This document shows, one piece after another, positions 46,373 through 56,640 of a stretch of 64,000 nt of DNA; the stretch's first letter is position 1; the number at the start of each line of letters is the position of its first letter. Under the pieces are notes generated by a model that did no database searches, was not told where the DNA came from, and was given only the letters and a program-made list of their open reading frames with translations. The DNA comes from Maratus speciosus (lineage: Eukaryota > Arthropoda > Arachnida > Araneae > Salticidae). The position numbers were made by a program, and so were the translations under genes. The stretch covers positions 158,094,012 through 158,158,011 of the forward strand of contig OZ010791.1 in NCBI GenBank assembly GCA_963932465.1, written 5' to 3'.

Positions 46373-47687
46373 TTTCAATTCGAAAATATTTCTATATTTC
46401 TATTGTAAGAATATTATATTTGTACATTTCCTAATTCTGCAAAATGCTAAGAAAAATATTTAAAATAAAAGATTGAATGGTTATAAATATTGCAGAAAAT
46501 CCCTATAAATTAAAATTTAATTAATCTTTCTAAATCCTTCAATCCTTCTAAAATTTATTAAATGATTATGTAAATCTTCTAATGTAGTTTCAAAAATTCA
46601 AGAAAAAGGCTTTAGAAGATAAAATTTTTATTAATTCACAATTCAGTACATAAGGGGTTAAATTTCCACTTCGTTAACCTTAAATTTAAAACAAGATGTC
46701 ATTTACGATGCTAAGTTTGATGATTACTGATAAAAGTTTATTATTGGAAGAAAAAAGTTAATCCATTCAAGTTTACATGTAAATACAACTAAAATTCTTA
46801 ATTTAAAAATTAAAATTATTTTTCTACACAACAGATATAAATTTACGTGTACGTACAAAAATCACCATTTCTACGCTTTATATAGTCTTAGGAATCCCAT
46901 TGGTCTCCCTTTTGAGTTCCACTTTCTTCAGACTATAATCTTTGTCTATTGCAAATGTTGCCGAAATCTACCACGAAAATTACCATTTGCGAATAGCGGT
47001 ATTCAAAAAATAAAGAAATGGTAGTTCTGATAACTCAACGCCCTCATCAAAGTACTCTTTAGATTTATTTTAAAAGGTTTTTTTTTAAATTATTATTGGG
47101 AGGAATAGTTTGTTATTTCTGTTTACAACCTAAATGCAATTAAAATTCTGTATTGAAAATTAGAATAGATTTTCTCTATTCTAGCTTTTAAATTTTATTA
47201 ATAATTAACATTTCTGTGCTTTATATAATTGAACTGATTCAAATCTTCTCAAATTAATGTACAGATAAATATAATCGATATATTAATTTAATAGATTAAT
47301 CAAAAGTCTATTATTAAAAGAAATAATTTAATTTAAAATTATAAGCTACATATAATTTGGCTTGTAAATAATTCAGATGAAATTAAAATCAATTTTCAGC
47401 ACACTAAATTTAAATTTTTACTATCAATTATTAAATCTATGCAATATATACAATCAAAAATTCCCTTAGCTTATTCTACAGATTAATTTGAATTATCTTT
47501 AACTATCTATTTCGTTGATAATTCACTGAGCCTTTCGTATGAATAGTGTTCTTTGACGTTATTAATTTAAAGCGGAATAACATAAATACTTGCAGGTGGG
47601 TTAAATTTTACTCTTCATGCTTATTCATTCTAATCACTTTAATGCAAGATAGTGTCTGTACTGCAGGAATAATAAAGACAAAGGTAA

Positions 47688-47903
47688 CAGCAACATTTGC
47701 TGTAATGTTATGCACGGAAATTGCCAGCATTTTTTTCTGTAAGATTTAGCAAAATCACAATCATTTTTGCAGTAAACTTAGCACGACAGTACCATTTTAT
47801 GCTGTAAAATTCCAAAAATAAAGATACTTAAGAAGTATTTTGCTCATAATATACAGCATATGCTGGCAATTTGGTTGCATAAATTTACAGCAAATTTTGC
47901 TGC
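47688..47903. mobile_element. Inverted-repeat MITE with CAGCAAAATTTGCTG ends
   Basis: CAGCAACATTTGCTGTAATG at the left mirrors the complement of CAGCAAAATTTGCTGTAAAT at the right, continuing through 'ttatgca' and 'aaattgccagcat'. The arms are about 45 bases. Tiny TGCTGTAA words repeat across it. It interrupts landmark (b) of the background repeat. Confidence 0.55.
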
Positions 47904-48114
47904 GATTTTTTGACGTTTTTTTCTTATAATGCGCAATGCTAAATTTGATTTTTATTAGACAAGTTTATTAATGATTGATAGAATTTCAGCAATTCAAGAA
48001 ATTTACATCACCACGCACGTGACTAAACAAAGTCTTTAGCTAGGATCATATGACCTTTTCAAACAGAAGAAAATATTAATTTTTAAAAATATATATAATG
48101 CTCAATTTTGTTCT

Positions 48115-48345
48115 GCTGAGAGAAAATGACCCATCTACGTTTCCATTGTGTAACGGAGTTCTAATATCTGCGGCTTGTCCTGTTTAGCTTGCTGCATGGT
48201 AGACCAGATATTATTCCCTAAAACGCTTGTCTGAGGGAATTTTGTCGGCATGCAGTCATTTCAGTTACTTCAGTCGAAAGAACATTGCAATTTAAATCAA
48301 AGGTTATGGGTTCAAGTTCCCGCTTGAATACTTTTTGCACTCAGT
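48115..48345 (+). other. Possible eroded tRNA-derived SINE
   Basis: 'atgggttcaagttccc' at ~48307 resembles a pol III B box (GGTTCRANNCC), and upstream 'tagcttgctgcatggtag' could be a poor A box. The spacing is longer than a tRNA. Weak. Confidence 0.2.
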
Positions 48346-48521
48346 TTAAAAGTTTTCAACGTGTATGATATCTGTTTAATATCTTAAATGTAATCTAATG
48401 TCTAAATGTCTATCTAATATGTTTCATATCTTAAAATGTGTATGATTTTTAAACACAAATTTTATTGGGATGAAAGGCATGTGGTATGTTCTTTCATTTC
48501 ATGTATTTAAAAATTTGCAAG

Positions 48522-48688
48522 GTTCAGAATTAGTATTTATAGCGGCTCCAAACTATCAGGCATTTGTCGAGCAGAAAATTGATAAAACAGCTTATGCGCA
48601 GGATTACAAAAGGTATTTTGGAACTAGAAAGAAAATTTTGATGCCTACTTATACTTCAGATTGTAATAATTACTCGGAACCTAAATAA
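48522..48688 (+). CDS. Terminal-exon-like ORF of unknown protein
   Basis: A plausible 3' splice site (AAAATTTGCAAG, 48521) is followed by an open frame to TAA at 48686-48688, encoding about 55 residues. The text is balanced rather than AT-driven: SELVFIAAPNYQAFVEQKID, then TAYAQDYKRYFGTRKKILMP, ending SDCNNYSEPK. The stop overlaps an AATAAA (CCTAAATAAATTTG), a possible polyadenylation signal. I do not recognise the family and see no other exon in the window. It could be the last exon of a host gene, a processed fragment, or chance. An in-frame ATG at 48470 would make 72 residues but the extra part looks intronic. Confidence 0.3.
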
Positions 48689-49100
48689 ATTTGTATTTAA
48701 ACCATTTTAATATTTTTAATACAAAGTTCTATTTAGCTAAGGCAAAATTTTGAAATTTTCAACAGTACAATCACCTAAAGAAATTTTTTTTTGAACAATA
48801 AAAAGAAACTTTTAGGTTCCGTTTATACAGATCAACATGAAACATATTTTTTGACAATTTCATGAAAAAATATTCAAAAGCTTTTGAACTATCCTGCGCG
48901 TATGCGCGAAAACGTCATTTGGAGAAAAATGACTTCAAAGTTTCGGAGACCCCGCTTCACCACTGAGCGGGTATAATTCTAAAAGCCATGACTTCTGTTC
49001 TAATGGGGATTTCAAGGAAACAATTACATCAAAATGCTCAGAAAAGATGAGAGTTTAATATCTAAAAAAATGAAAATTTCGAAGGTTTAAGAGGCCTGAG
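48689..49100. other. No gene seen
   Basis: AT-rich with a GC-richer patch at 48890-48980 ('gcgcgtatgcgcgaaaacgtc', 'accccgcttcaccactgagcggg'). It ends GAGACCCCTTAA, a possible single end of a TTAA element, but I cannot find its partner. Confidence 0.4.
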
Positions 49101-49571
49101 ACCCCTTAAAACAAGATATTATTTACGATGTTGAGTTTGATGATCCGATATTATCGATTCTTTATTATTGAAGTTTATTGTTGATTGAAAGAATTTCAGC
49201 TATTCAAATTCACAGGCTAAATACTGTTTTATCTATTTGAAATGAAATTTAGCTTACTCTGCACTAAAGTCAAACTTTTAATATTGATTACTAATTCGTT
49301 CTTTTAAATATGCTATCCAATAACACCTTTCATTTGTTCAACGCATTAATTTGAATTGTACTTTGTTATTTATTTTAACGATAATTTACTGAGCAAATCT
49401 CTCTTCGTAACTGTATGTTTCCCGACAACCTAACCATAAAAGTTTTATTTCAGTGAAGTTTAATAGGATTTAAATTTGACATCTTACCGAAGAGTCATTC
49501 ATTTGATGCAAAAATCGTTACGTGATTATTAACGCCTTTTTAGTTCGATATTATGTAAAGTCACCTACCTT

Positions 49572-49798
49572 TTAACACGGCGCGGGGGTCACACTCGACT
49601 GTCTGAGAGTTGTCAAGTCTCCGGCTTTTTGCACACCACTGTTATTTTAGAGATAATGTTGTTCTTTTAAAACACAAAATTTTTCTAATTAAATGAAACA
49701 ACATTTTCTGTATTAAAATATTGGTATGCAAAAAGCCGGAGACTTGGCAGCTCTGAGGCAATCGAGTGTGACCCACCGTGTCGGCGTGAACGTGTTAA
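49572..49798. mobile_element. TTAA MITE, 227 bp
   Basis: TTAACACGGCGCGGGGGTCA at the left; TTAACACGTTCACGCCGACA read inward from the right. The arms share 'ggtcacactcga' and 'gactt(g)gcaaaaagccgg'-type blocks, pairing over roughly 70 bases. A lone similar end, TTAACACGTTCCCACGG, is at 52543. Confidence 0.75.
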
Positions 49799-50527
49799 AC
49801 TATCCACGTACCTTTTATTAAACATATCGTTTTTAATTAATTAATTCGTAAATCTTGAATTTCAGTTAAATTCTGTGTTTTCTCCTTCTAAATAAATTAA
49901 CCTTCCGTCTACCAGACGGGTCCATTGGACCCGACAGCAATATTTAATATAAATTTTTCTCATGAAAAATAGCATTCAAAGTTTCGCGATTACATGACTT
50001 TTCCTGCAATTGTCTCCTCTATGTATATGCAATTGCGATTAAAATTTTGTTCGAAATTTTTTACCTATTTTTAATTTGTTTCATTGTTTACCACGCGGGT
50101 CCATTGGACCCAACATTAAAACAAACGTAATATACTGTTGCTTTCTTTTTCTAGGGTTGCCATAAATCATGAGGAGGAACAGGGTTACCATAATTGGCTG
50201 TTTATCGCCCATTTGGCGATGGATTTTTAGCGCCAATCTCGCCAAATTTGGCGACTTTATAATGAAGTTTTGAGAACATTCTAGACTGATCTAGTAAACT
50301 TCGTGCTCTATATATAAAAGGTTACTTCTGGTTCAGAGAGTCATTTATCAACAGACACAGTTAGTGAGCGAATGGTGTCTATTGATGTTTTTGAGTCTTT
50401 TCATTGAAAATAGGACTTGATATTTGAAGACAAGTAATAAGTGTAGTTTGTACGTGCTTTGTTATTTTACAAATATTCATCATTTTCTTATTTCCTAACT
50501 TATTTTTTGTTAAAAACTGAATTGAAG

Positions 50528-51365
50528 ATGAACAGAAAAAAAGTATTGACTCAAGAGGAAATTCAAAAAATTATGGAAAATCCGGACGATATAGAATTCG
50601 ACACCGATGATGAAAATCTGTCGTCTGATGAAGGTGAAGTAGATTATGTTGAAATACATAATGAAATTTCTGATTCCTACTCAGAATCTGATAATGATTC
50701 CAATGAAGTAAATGTAGCAACCACAAGTACTTCAAATTCTACTTTTGTTTCCAAAAATAATTCACAGATCTGGTATAAGAATGAAGTTGCCAGACCACAA
50801 GGAAGACGTACTGAAATCAATATTTTACGTGAAAAATCTGAACCTTCAAGATTTGCAAATCGTGAAGTGGATTCCATATCATCCTCATTTCTTATCTATT
50901 TCCGAAAAAGACTTTTGGAAATTATAGTAAAATGGACAAACGCGGAAGGCAATAGAGTATTCGATAAAGAGTGGAAACCTATAGATATTATAGAACTTAA
51001 AAAATTCATCGGACTTTTATTACTTATTGGAGTATATAAATCGAAAAATGAAACAGTAAGCGAACTTTGGAGCATAAAAAATGGAAGACAAATATTTCGG
51101 GACATTATGAGTCGCAATAGATTCACAAGTATATTACGTGTCATAAGATTTGATGATGCTGCTGAGAGGCGTAAAAGAAGATCAACTGATAAATTAGAGC
51201 CAATAAGAGAATGCTTTGAATTGTGGAATAGCTATTTACAAGACCCTTATATTCCTAATTGGTCTATGACTGTCGATGAGCAATTAGTTTCTTTTCGTGG
51301 AAAATGTCCTTTCCGTCAGTATATGCCATCTAAACCTGGATCTTATTGGAACAATTCGAAAAAAT
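50528..51365 (+). pseudogene. piggyBac transposase, N-terminal two-thirds
   Basis: I take the Met at 50528 (MNRKKVLTQEEIQKIMENPD) as start: the upstream in-frame Met (50459) adds a hydrophobic run unlike the family. The acidic N-terminus (DDIEFDTDDENLSSDEGE) is usual. The DDE_Tnp_1_7 domain follows with LKKFIGLLLLIGVYKSK, RNRFTSILRVIRFDD (first catalytic Asp region) and NWSMTVDEQLVSFRGKCPFR then QYMPSKPG. Directly after KPG the text jumps to what should lie ~90 residues further on, in another frame, and the open frame ends at 51365. The lost part contains the second catalytic Asp. It is therefore inactive. Confidence 0.9.
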
Positions 51366-51971
51366 AAACCTGAATTACCCGCTGTGTTCACAAATCCAAA
51401 ACATCGTTCTGTATATTCTACTTTATTTGGGTTTCAAGAGAAGGCGACCATCATCTCTTACTGTCCCAGAAAAGGTAGAATTGTTACTTTGCTAAGCACA
51501 ATGCATAACACTTATGATATTGACAACAGCTTAGAAAAAAAAGCCACAAATAATCCTAGATTATAATAAAACCAAAGGCGGAGTAGATACGATGGACAAA
51601 ATGGTAAGAGCATATAGTGTGAAACGCATGACACGTCGGTGGCCTTTGATTGTATTATGATCGATATAAGTGCGATGAATGCATACATAATATGGTTGTC
51701 ACTGAATGCTGAATGTGATCCGAAAATGAAAAAAAGGCGGAATTTCATTATTCAACTTGCAGAAGAATTAGTAGGTGAAGGAGGTATCGCCGTCTCAACA
51801 TCTACTTCAGAACAACTTTACGCAAATAGTTTTGAACCGCCACGAAAAAAATCAAGATGTCATATTTGTCCCTCTAAAAAAGATCGAAAAACACGAACAT
51901 TATGCAAGAAGTGTACGAAAAATGTTTGCGGAGAACATTCCGTCGTTATTTGTACTTCATGTACAGAATAA
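51345..51971 (+). pseudogene. piggyBac transposase, C-terminal third
   Basis: After the deletion joint, pieces in different frames give KPELPAVFTNPKHRSVYSTL and FGFQEKATIISYCPRKGR, then GGVDTMDKMVRAYSVKRM with RRWPL (the third catalytic Asp region). The last part is CHICPSKKDRKTRTLCKKC and ICTSC, the cysteine-rich end that binds DNA in piggyBac proteins. Frame changes near 51540 and 51640 break it. The final stop is 51969-51971. Confidence 0.88.
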
Positions 51972-52782
51972 TTTTATTATGATGAAAAACGTTTTGTAGT
52001 CATTATAATATACTATATATATTACTTTCTTACTGTATGTGTTACTTTCTTACTCTATTACTATATATATCACTTTTATATATTGTATAAGGTGCATTAA
52101 TAACAAATATATTCATTGTAGATAAATGGGTGTTTTGTATATTTTGAAATCCTATATATTTTACATATGGGTCCAATGGACCCGAATGGTAGTTCTTGCA
52201 TATACTTTTTTTTGGTAGTCTGAAGGTTAAAGACGTAATTAAGCTATTCTATCATTAAACATTTTTAATTTAGATCTAGATTTAAATCAAACATCTTATC
52301 CAAAAGTAATTTATTGGATGCGAAAATCGTTACGTAATTATTAACGCCTTTTTAGTTCGATATTATTGCAATTTAAAGAAGAAGTCATTGTGATGTAAAG
52401 TCACAAATGTTTTAAACTCTCCACGGTCCTTTTATTAAAAATATCGCTTTTTAATTAAATAATTAACTAATTTTGAATTTCAGTTAAATTCTATGTTTTC
52501 TCTTTTTAAATAAATTAAAGAAGTAATTAATCTATTTCTATCCTTTAACACGTTCCCACGGAAATTCTAATCTTTAGTCATCACGCGAGATCAGTCACAT
52601 ATGTCAGATAAAAATAAAAGAAATATGCCGATTACAAAAATATATTTGCTCCTGTTTTAGAGTTCGTAATTTATGCATTTTTTTCTGAATTATACAGGGC
52701 GTAACTATTATTTCAGGGCGTAACTATTATCAGATTGGTAAAGTTATCATACGAAATGAATATTTCCAACTGAGCGAAAAAA

Positions 52783-52854
52783 TGCTCAGGCTGGGAATCG
52801 AGCCCAGATCCTTGGCTTACAAGGCCAATGCTTTACCGTTTAAGCCAACTGGGC
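52783..52854 (-). tRNA. tRNA-Thr(UGU)-like, copy a
   Basis: A 72-nt sequence that can fold: acceptor GCCCAGT against the (mismatched) CCTGAGC, anticodon arm TTGGC-CTTGTAA-GCCAA with anticodon TGT, and T arm CTGGG-CTCGATT-CCCAG. Followed by TTTTTT. The T-loop begins CTC, not the usual TTC, and the D loop lacks GG. Two acceptor pairs are disturbed. Probably a tRNA-derived repeat rather than a working tRNA. Confidence 0.45.
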
Positions 52855-53057
52855 CGACAACCAGCCAGCATATTTCGCTCAGATAACCTTATTGGTAGTA
52901 ACATCTGGTCTGTCATGTAGACAGCTCAACAGAATAAACTGCAGGTAAAGGAGCTCTACATAAACGATAGATACGTAGATGAACTATTATTTTATCACAA
53001 GCAAACTGGTTGATAAAGTTATCATACGAAATGAATATTTCCAACTGAGCGAAAAAA

Positions 53058-53129
53058 TGCCCTGGCTGGGAATTGAACCCAGATCCTTGGCTTACAAGGT
53101 CAATGCGTTACCGTTTAAGCTAACTGGGC
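53058..53129 (-). tRNA. tRNA-Thr(UGU)-like, copy b
   Basis: Same fold as its neighbours with T loop TTCAATT and acceptor 3' strand CCAGGGC. 'aaggtcaatg' in place of 'aaggccaatg' weakens the anticodon stem by one pair. Followed on its strand by TTTTTT. Confidence 0.4.
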
Positions 53130-53215
53130 CGACAACCAGCCAGCATATTTCTCTCAGATAACCAGATGTTACTAGCAATAAGATTATCTGAGCGAAATAT
53201 GCTGACTGGTTGTCG

Positions 53216-53287
53216 GCCCAGTTGGCTTAAACGATAAAGCATTGGCCTTGTAAGCCAAGGATCTGGGTTCGATTCCCAGCCTGGGCA
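53216..53287 (+). tRNA. tRNA-Thr(UGU)-like, copy c (best preserved)
   Basis: GCCCAGTTGGCTTAAACGAT begins it; the anticodon stem TTGGC/GCCAA is perfect around CTTGTAA (anticodon TGT), the T stem CTGGG/CCCAG is perfect around TTCGATT, and the acceptor 3' strand is CCTGGGC then A. The B box GGTTCGATTCC is a near-consensus pol III element and a T6 terminator follows at once. The D arm (GGC-TTAAACGATAA-AGC) lacks the usual GG. It could be transcribed. Whether it is charged is doubtful. Confidence 0.5.
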
Positions 53288-53366
53288 TTTTTTCGCTCAG
53301 TTGGAGATATTAATTTCGTATGATAACTTTACTAATCAGTTTGATTGTGTTAAAATAATAGTTTAT

Positions 53367-53600
53367 CTACGTGATAATATGATCAGAATATGTGTCAGAT
53401 ATGTAAAGGCAGGTAGAGTGGACCTTAGTAAGCAGATTTCGTATAGGAATGTGGTTGCGGAAATGCAGCACTGAATGAGGAGAATGCGCTGTTGGGTTCG
53501 ACGAATGAAAGCGCTTCTCGTCATTCTCCGCACGGATTTCGGGCAACATACATCGCACGGTGGGTGATTTACCGATTCTAGTTGGCCAAAAGTTGATTTT
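53367..53600 (-). mobile_element. Fragment of the DUF4817-type element
   Basis: Reverse complement of parts of 55620-56640: 'gtgggtgatttaccgattct' and 'agttggccaaaa' (53565-53600), 'gtcattctccgcacggattt' (53520), 'ggaaatgcagcactgaa' and 'gaccttagtaagca.atttcg'. It carries the element's two end regions with the coding middle missing. The 63-codon minus ORF here (53367-53558) is probably a remnant. Confidence 0.6.
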
Positions 53601-55030
53601 TAAAAGTTTATCCTAGCATAATTTATTTTTTGCCTGTTATAGCTCAATAGTTAGGGCGTTTTACCCTGCTATTGGTTTTGATATAAATATAATTGTATGG
53701 TCCATAGGCTAGCGCATAGTTCGTGCTTCTTAGTTGGGGATGAATCAACCAATTTGAGTATAGTTCTTTAATATGTTACTTGAAGCGGAATAAAATATAC
53801 TGCTCGATTATGAACGCTTCCAAATAAAATATGGACTTTATTTTATCGGATTTATGTGCATAAAGTTTGTACATATCAGCTGTTATTTCATATTTAATGT
53901 CGCAAGAAACTCTGCATTTTTTTTTACAATTTTTCAGTTTTAATATAGAAAAAGTTATATGATAAAGCACGATTAAGCTCAATTTTTGACATGATTAAAT
54001 AGTTTATATTGTTAGCTTTTCGTTCCAATTTAATTTGTCTGCCCGTAGGTGCCCTCCCAGTTTTGTTTTAGCTTATTAAGTCTAAGTAATTTTTTTTTTT
54101 TTTTTTTTTTTTAGTTCAGGTACCGTTTTCTTTTTATCTAAAACAACAAAATTTAAGTTTAGTCATATAAATAAACTTTTGCACCGTTATGGAATGGCAA
54201 CAAGATTTAATATTTAACGAAAATGTGAATTTGGTTGAAAAAATTTTGTTTATAGACTAAAATTACAATGAAGAGCACATGCAGTTTTCCAAGAGCGAAA
54301 GGTTTAAATTTATGACCAAATTTGGACAAAAATTGCCAGTTGTATGTAGATATCTTAAGACAAAATTATTTAAAATATATTACTTGGCTGCAAATTTCGA
54401 GTGGTTGCAAAATTGATCCAGACAAATTCTCCACATTCAGATTTGATACAATGCAAAACATAATGTAACGCATTTTCCCATGATATCTTATGATTACCAT
54501 TCTTTACATAAGGTTCCTCTGTGCAGAGATAAATATGAATATGCAACAGAATATACGACACAGCAATTTTCATTAAAGCTGTTGAATGTTTGCTCTGTAT
54601 CTTAAATTTTAGAAAACGAAATTTTAGGATTTGTAATAATAATACAAAAATAGTTTTGTCACTTTAGCGTCCATACCGTTAAGAATGTATTATTAAAATT
54701 ATCAAGAAGAACGTAAAATCAAGCATCAATAAGATTATGAAAGATTTTTCAACGCATTCGTACTACTATAATAAAATTTCATAACTTAATAACGTGAAAA
54801 AGCGATATCTAAGTAATAATTTGTAAAACATTTAACACGTTTGAAAACACAAAGTCGAAAAAAATAGCTGAAAATTTTGTACATAGACTCCATACGACTA
54901 AAATATAGATTTATCATATAATTCACAATATGCTAAAATTTAGAACAGTTAGTGAATGCATACCACAGTTGAAAATTCCCCGTCAACAATTTCCGTTGAT
55001 AAACGGAAATGTACCTCAGATGTTTTGTGC
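53601..55030. other. No gene seen
   Basis: About 1.4 kb of AT-rich sequence, with poly-T at 54090-54112. The opening 'gttatagctcaatagttagg' (53637) looks like a pol III A box but lacks a B box. Minus ORFs at 53776 and 54370 have no recognisable content. Confidence 0.45.
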
Positions 55031-55034
55031 CGCC

Positions 55035-55620
55035 CTGTATATGATTTATAGAATTTATACATACTAAATAGTATTCAATTTTCATAATTTGAAGAAGTGC
55101 TCCACAACTGAAAGCGCACTTCTATCAATTATTCTTCATATAGAGAAAAATAGAACTGATTTATTTTGTGTGCCCCTGTATATGAAAGATGAATGGCACA
55201 TCATATTCAATAGTAAGCATTTTATAGAGCATCTCGGAGATATCTATCAATTTAAATACATTTGAAACAGTGTAGCATGAACAAAATACACCACAAACAA
55301 TTTTTCTCCATAGACCGTAATGTAACATAATTCTTTTTAGTGTCCCTGTAAATGATCGATAAATGCTATCCGTACCATATTCTATAGAAATCATCTTGTA
55401 GTGCACTTTAAAGATATGTATATAAATTTCAAAATGTTTGAAATTATGAAACATCATTAAAAACCATCGCAAACGATTTTTCCCCATAGGCCGTAATGTA
55501 ATGAAATACCTTTGAATGTCCCTGTAACGAAATTATAACTGTCGCACGCTACATTTTGCAATACCTAACATTCAATAGTGAATATCGATAACATTTTTCA
55601 ATTTCATGGCGATGCGACTA
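55035..55620. repeat. Diverged tandem repeat, period ~175 bp
   Basis: 'ccctgtatatgat' or 'ccctgtaaatgat' recurs at about 55035, 55172, 55343 and 55520, each followed by 'atattc.atag..a' and 'gt.acataattc'. Between units 'accacaaacaatttttctcc' and 'atcgcaaacgatttttcccc' also match. The minus ORF at 55161-55487 follows the repeat and is unlikely to be a gene. Confidence 0.6.
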
Positions 55621-55680
55621 TATTGACGCCAACAATAATTTTGGCCAGCTAGAATCAGTAAATCACCCAACTGTGCATCG

Positions 55681-56063
55681 TTACACCACCAATGAGCTTG
55701 CCGACATGCATTTCACGTACGTGGCTGAGCAAAGATATGGCTCACATCCAACAGTTCTCGAGCTTTTAGAAGGACATTCCTCTACTGCGCATAATATTGC
55801 TTTTTCTACTGCAGGAATTCTGCGATATCTTCCAGTGCCTGTATCACGCCTCGAGACATAAAATGATCCTCTCGCGCACAACTCCCGATGAAAACACCCA
55901 AATGTTTGGCGATCCGCCAGATTCCTACTTGGAAATCGTTCCATATACATCCTTTGAATAGCCGCTCCATTTTCTTGCACAGCCTCATACATGAAATGCA
56001 TGTCAGCAAGCTCCGCATTGGTGTAACGACGCTCGAAATCCGTGCGGAGAATGACGATTCAAA
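55681..56063 (-). pseudogene. DUF4817 (helix-turn-helix) transposase N-terminus
   Basis: On the minus strand, in one frame: ERRYTNAELADMHFMYEAV, then IQRMYMERFPSRNLADRQTF and FHRELCARGSFYVSRRDTG. This is the DUF4817 helix-turn-helix domain that starts many arthropod DDE transposases (family motif YTN.E.ADM.F.YG ... Y.ERFP.R..P...TF..L...L...GSF). A further partial match, VEECPSKSSRTVG, recalls VEE.PS.STR. Beyond this the reading runs into the inverted duplicate. The DDE catalytic domain is absent. No start codon is certain: ATG at 56001 is downstream of conserved residues. Confidence 0.75.
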
Positions 56064-56090
56064 TCAGCGAAATGTTTTTATCCACTGAAC

Positions 56091-56511
56091 TTAAGGCCCT
56101 ACTTCAGTCACGCGAAAAGACCCGTTCGCTAATACTATTCCTATGGAAGAAATTTATAAAGATATCTCGGTCGCATTTCAATATTTTTAAATGATTTCTT
56201 TTGCATTGAATAGTTGAGATCGATCTGTATGCAGGCCGATGTTTATTTTTTCGATTTTGATTGTAGATATTTTTTATGAGGATGCTTTTACTTTCAAAAC
56301 CGGTTCCGAAAATGAAAGTGTCATCATAAGAAATACCTGTAAACAAAATCGAAAAAGTAAAAAAGGCCTGCATACAGATCGATCTCAACTATTCAATGCA
56401 AAAGAAATCATTTAAAAATATTGAAATGCGACCGAGATATCTTTATAAATTTCTTCCATAGCATTAACATTAGCGAACGGGTCTTTCCATTTGACTGAAG
56501 TAGCCTCTTAA
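56091..56511. mobile_element. TTAA MITE, 421 bp, with ~170-bp arms
   Basis: TTAAGGCCCTACTTCAGTCA and, from the other end, TTAAGAGGCTACTTCAGTCA. The arms pair through 'aaagacccgttcgctaat', 'tatggaagaaatttataaag' and 'ctgtatgcaggcc'. It is a clear piggyBac-type hairpin MITE. The ORF at 56104-56388 is its shadow. Confidence 0.9.
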
Positions 56512-56640
56512 CAATGCTCTTTACCACCTCAACGCTGCATTTCCGCACCCCCCCCCCCATTCCTATGCGAAATTTGCTTACTAAGGTCTCCTCTACCTGC
56601 CCTTACATTTCTGACATGTAATTTTGAAACACCCTATATA

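Larger units (their letters stand above)
49897..52230 (+). mobile_element. piggyBac element, 2.3 kb, inactive
   Basis: TTAACCTTCCGTCTACCAGA at the left and the complement of TTAACCTTCAGACTACC at the right, both on TTAA. The 15-bp palindrome GGGTCCATTGGACCC stands just inside the left end (49918) and at 50096. Its near-identical form GGGTCCAATGGACCC is near the right end (52169). It encodes a recognisable piggyBac transposase with an internal deletion. It sits in the ~510-bp repeat array. Confidence 0.95.
52735..53345. repeat. Three tRNA-like units; two form a ~350-bp palindrome
   Basis: Each tRNA-like unit is embedded in the same ~190-bp cassette: 'gttatctgagcgaaatatgctg' and 'gactggttgtc' before, and TTTTTTCGCTCAGTTGGA with 'atattcatttcgtatgataac' after. 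Unit a (52783-52854) and b (53058-53129) are on the minus strand; c (53216-53287) is on the plus strand. Units b and c mirror each other around ~53170. A duplicated CAGGGCGTAACTATTAT at ~52696 and 52713 precedes it. Confidence 0.75.
55620..56640. mobile_element. DUF4817-type transposon remnant with an internal inverted duplication
   Basis: The right edge is GGGTGTTTCAAAATTAC (complement, ending ~56634), a common terminal form of such elements. The left edge has TTTTGGCCAGCTAGAATCAG and then a plus-strand copy of the N-terminal coding text (55675-55715), facing the main minus-strand copy (55740-56060). So the coding head is present twice, head to head. A TTAA MITE splits the 5' leader. Confidence 0.65.

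Noticed and set aside
46246..46463. Polyglycine ORFs
   Set aside because: Products of a GGT/G simple repeat.
53637..53680. Possible extra tRNA ('gttatagctcaatagttagg')
   Set aside because: Resembles an A box but no T arm or B box follows at the right distance.
56104..56388. 94-codon minus ORF
   Set aside because: Lies in the arms of a hairpin MITE.
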